NCBI GenBank assembly: GCA_049700035.1 | Contig: JBNAWC010000026.1 | Span: 1-15,362, forward strand | Source of the DNA: JAVZLQ01 sp049700035 | Lineage (GTDB): Archaea; Thermoproteota; Bathyarchaeia; Bathyarchaeales; Bathycorpusculaceae | Reading direction: 5' to 3' | Length of the DNA stretch: 15,362 nt | Shown: in pieces, positions 14,884 through 15,362 of the stretch | Position numbering within the stretch: the stretch's first letter is position 1 | Layout: each line of letters starts with the position of its first letter | Notes under the pieces: generated by a model | Seen by the model: the letters and a program-made list of their open reading frames with translations, nothing else | Told to the model about the DNA's origin: nothing | The model's database searches: none | Program-made: the position numbers and the translations under genes

Positions 14884-15047
14884 CTCTGAGATTTCATCTG
14901 CAGTCAATCTAATGCCTTCTCATCATCCGGCGAACATAATTAATGGAGCAATAAATAAAAATGTTCTCCAAAATTAGCGCACTTATCCTAAATCTGAATT
15001 TTGAATTCATAAGTTAGTTATATGCTCTGTGCGTATTTTGTGCGTAA
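14884..15047. other. 164-nt intergenic region with a TATA-like box near its end
   Basis: No gene seen on either strand. GTTATATGC at 15016-15024 is a TATA candidate for the next gene, with initiation expected at about 15045-15050. An A-rich segment (AATAAATAAAAATG, about 14950-14963) has no other clear role. Confidence 0.35.
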
Positions 15048-15065
15048 ATGGGTGGAGGAAACTCG

Positions 15066-15248
15066 TTGAAGCAAGATTTAACATTAAAGCAAAGGAAAGA
15101 TTTGGAGGCTAAGATGGCTAAAGTTCTCAAGGAAAACATTAGGGGACTCTCGGCGGAATTGCAAAAAATATTACTAGACGACATGGTCACGGCTTTCCAA
15201 AATAGAATAAACGTGTTAATGCGCGCTCAGAGGAAAAGGAGCTACTAA
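15066..15248 (+). CDS. 60-residue helical basic protein, unknown function
   Basis: TTG start at 15066, 7 nt behind a strong GGTGGAGG (15051-15058). The in-frame ATG at 15048 would place that ribosome site inside the coding region and coincides with the expected transcription start, so I reject it. The protein is predicted to be almost all alpha-helical: LKQRKDLEAKMAKVLKEN, then GLSAELQKILLDDMVTAFQN, then RINVLMRAQRKRS. It is rich in Lys/Arg, has no Cys and no membrane segment. The spacing of Leu/Ile/Val/Met residues could allow a helical hairpin or coiled-coil dimer, and a basic helical protein this small may bind nucleic acid; both are inference. No family recognised. Confidence 0.6.
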   Translation: MKQDLTLKQRKDLEAKMAKVLKENIRGLSAELQKILLDDMVTAFQNRINVLMRAQRKRSY

Positions 15249-15291
15249 TGCTGACTAAATAGGAATAAGACGTAGTTTGAATCCATAAAAG

Positions 15292-15302
15292 CTTTATATA
15301 AA
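15292..15302 (+). promoter_or_regulatory. strong TATA box for the edge gene
   Basis: CTTTATATAAA is the best match to the archaeal TATA consensus in the window. Initiation 25-30 nt downstream (about 15325) leads directly into AAGAGGT and the ATGs at 15332/15335. Confidence 0.55.
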
Positions 15303-15331
15303 AAGGGTGAAAATATCGCCAAGAGGTTTGG

Positions 15332-15362
15332 ATGATGAGACGTTCCAAACTCGAAATGTATA
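15332..15362 (+). CDS. start of a probable winged-helix regulator (3' truncated by window edge)
   Basis: Only ten codons are present: MMRRSKLEMY, from ATG at 15332 or 15335. GAGGT at 15323-15327 is a well-placed ribosome site, and a near-consensus TATA box lies about 30 nt upstream. The opening RRSKLEMY resembles, from memory, the N-terminus of short archaeal winged-helix proteins (PF14947-like), but ten residues cannot prove this. The gene continues beyond the window. Confidence 0.45.
   Translation, partial: MMRRSKLEMY

Noticed and set aside
15331..15340. C-box-like RUGAUGA (ATGATGA), possible C/D guide RNA at the edge
   Set aside because: The same bases form a double ATG behind GAGGT and a strong TATA box, and the codons read RRSKLEMY; no D box can be seen before the window ends.
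1..15362. tRNA/rRNA genes, CRISPR arrays, insertion sequences
   Set aside because: I saw no cloverleaf-like sequence with a T-loop motif, no regularly spaced direct repeats, and no transposase or terminal inverted repeats.

Overview
The window looks archaeal. Upstream of several genes there are TATA-like boxes instead of bacterial -10/-35 promoters. Many starts are TTG or GTG placed behind a good Shine-Dalgarno. The gene set is also archaeal: an ADP-forming acyl-CoA synthetase, a TrmI-type tRNA m1A methyltransferase, a beta-CASP nuclease, a secreted PF09826-type beta-propeller, a formaldehyde-activating enzyme (Fae) domain and a membrane-anchored winged-helix regulator. My best guess is a Bathyarchaeia-like lineage, but that is inference from gene style and not a marker-gene result.

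Layout. Positions 1-4969, plus strand: the 3' part of an ADP-forming acetyl-CoA synthetase, a two-domain protein ending in an atypical kinase, a beta-CASP metallo-beta-lactamase 2 nt behind it, and malate dehydrogenase. Positions 5139-6218, plus strand: a small membrane protein and a signal-peptide-bearing, sequon-rich surface protein. A conserved-looking soluble protein of unknown family (6237-7520, minus) meets the latter tail to tail and is divergent from the next operon. Positions 7690-11206, plus strand: an in-frame fusion of a DapA-family aldolase with Fae, then TrmI 9 nt later, then an M24-family 'prolidase-like' protein with altered metal ligands. Positions 11293-13813, minus strand: a run made of a two-TM protein, a beta-propeller gene split by a +1 frame change, a 46-residue one-TM microprotein and a small zinc ribbon. 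Positions 13899-15362: a membrane-anchored winged-helix regulator (minus) divergent from a three-TM protein (plus), a 60-residue helical protein, and the first codons of a probable winged-helix regulator running off the edge.

How the genes may work together. The acyl-CoA synthetase and malate dehydrogenase are central carbon enzymes. The most interesting locus is the aldolase-Fae fusion. Fae condenses formaldehyde with tetrahydromethanopterin, and its known fusion partner in methanogens (hexulose-6-phosphate synthase) is an aldolase that releases formaldehyde. A DapA-family aldolase lacking the arginine diagnostic of dihydrodipicolinate synthase, joined to an apparently complete Fae, suggests a bifunctional enzyme that cleaves a hydroxy-oxo-acid to pyruvate plus formaldehyde and hands the formaldehyde to the C1 carrier, or runs in reverse. 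The unknown 427-residue protein shares its intergenic promoter region and could belong to the same pathway. That is a hypothesis and is not shown by the sequence.
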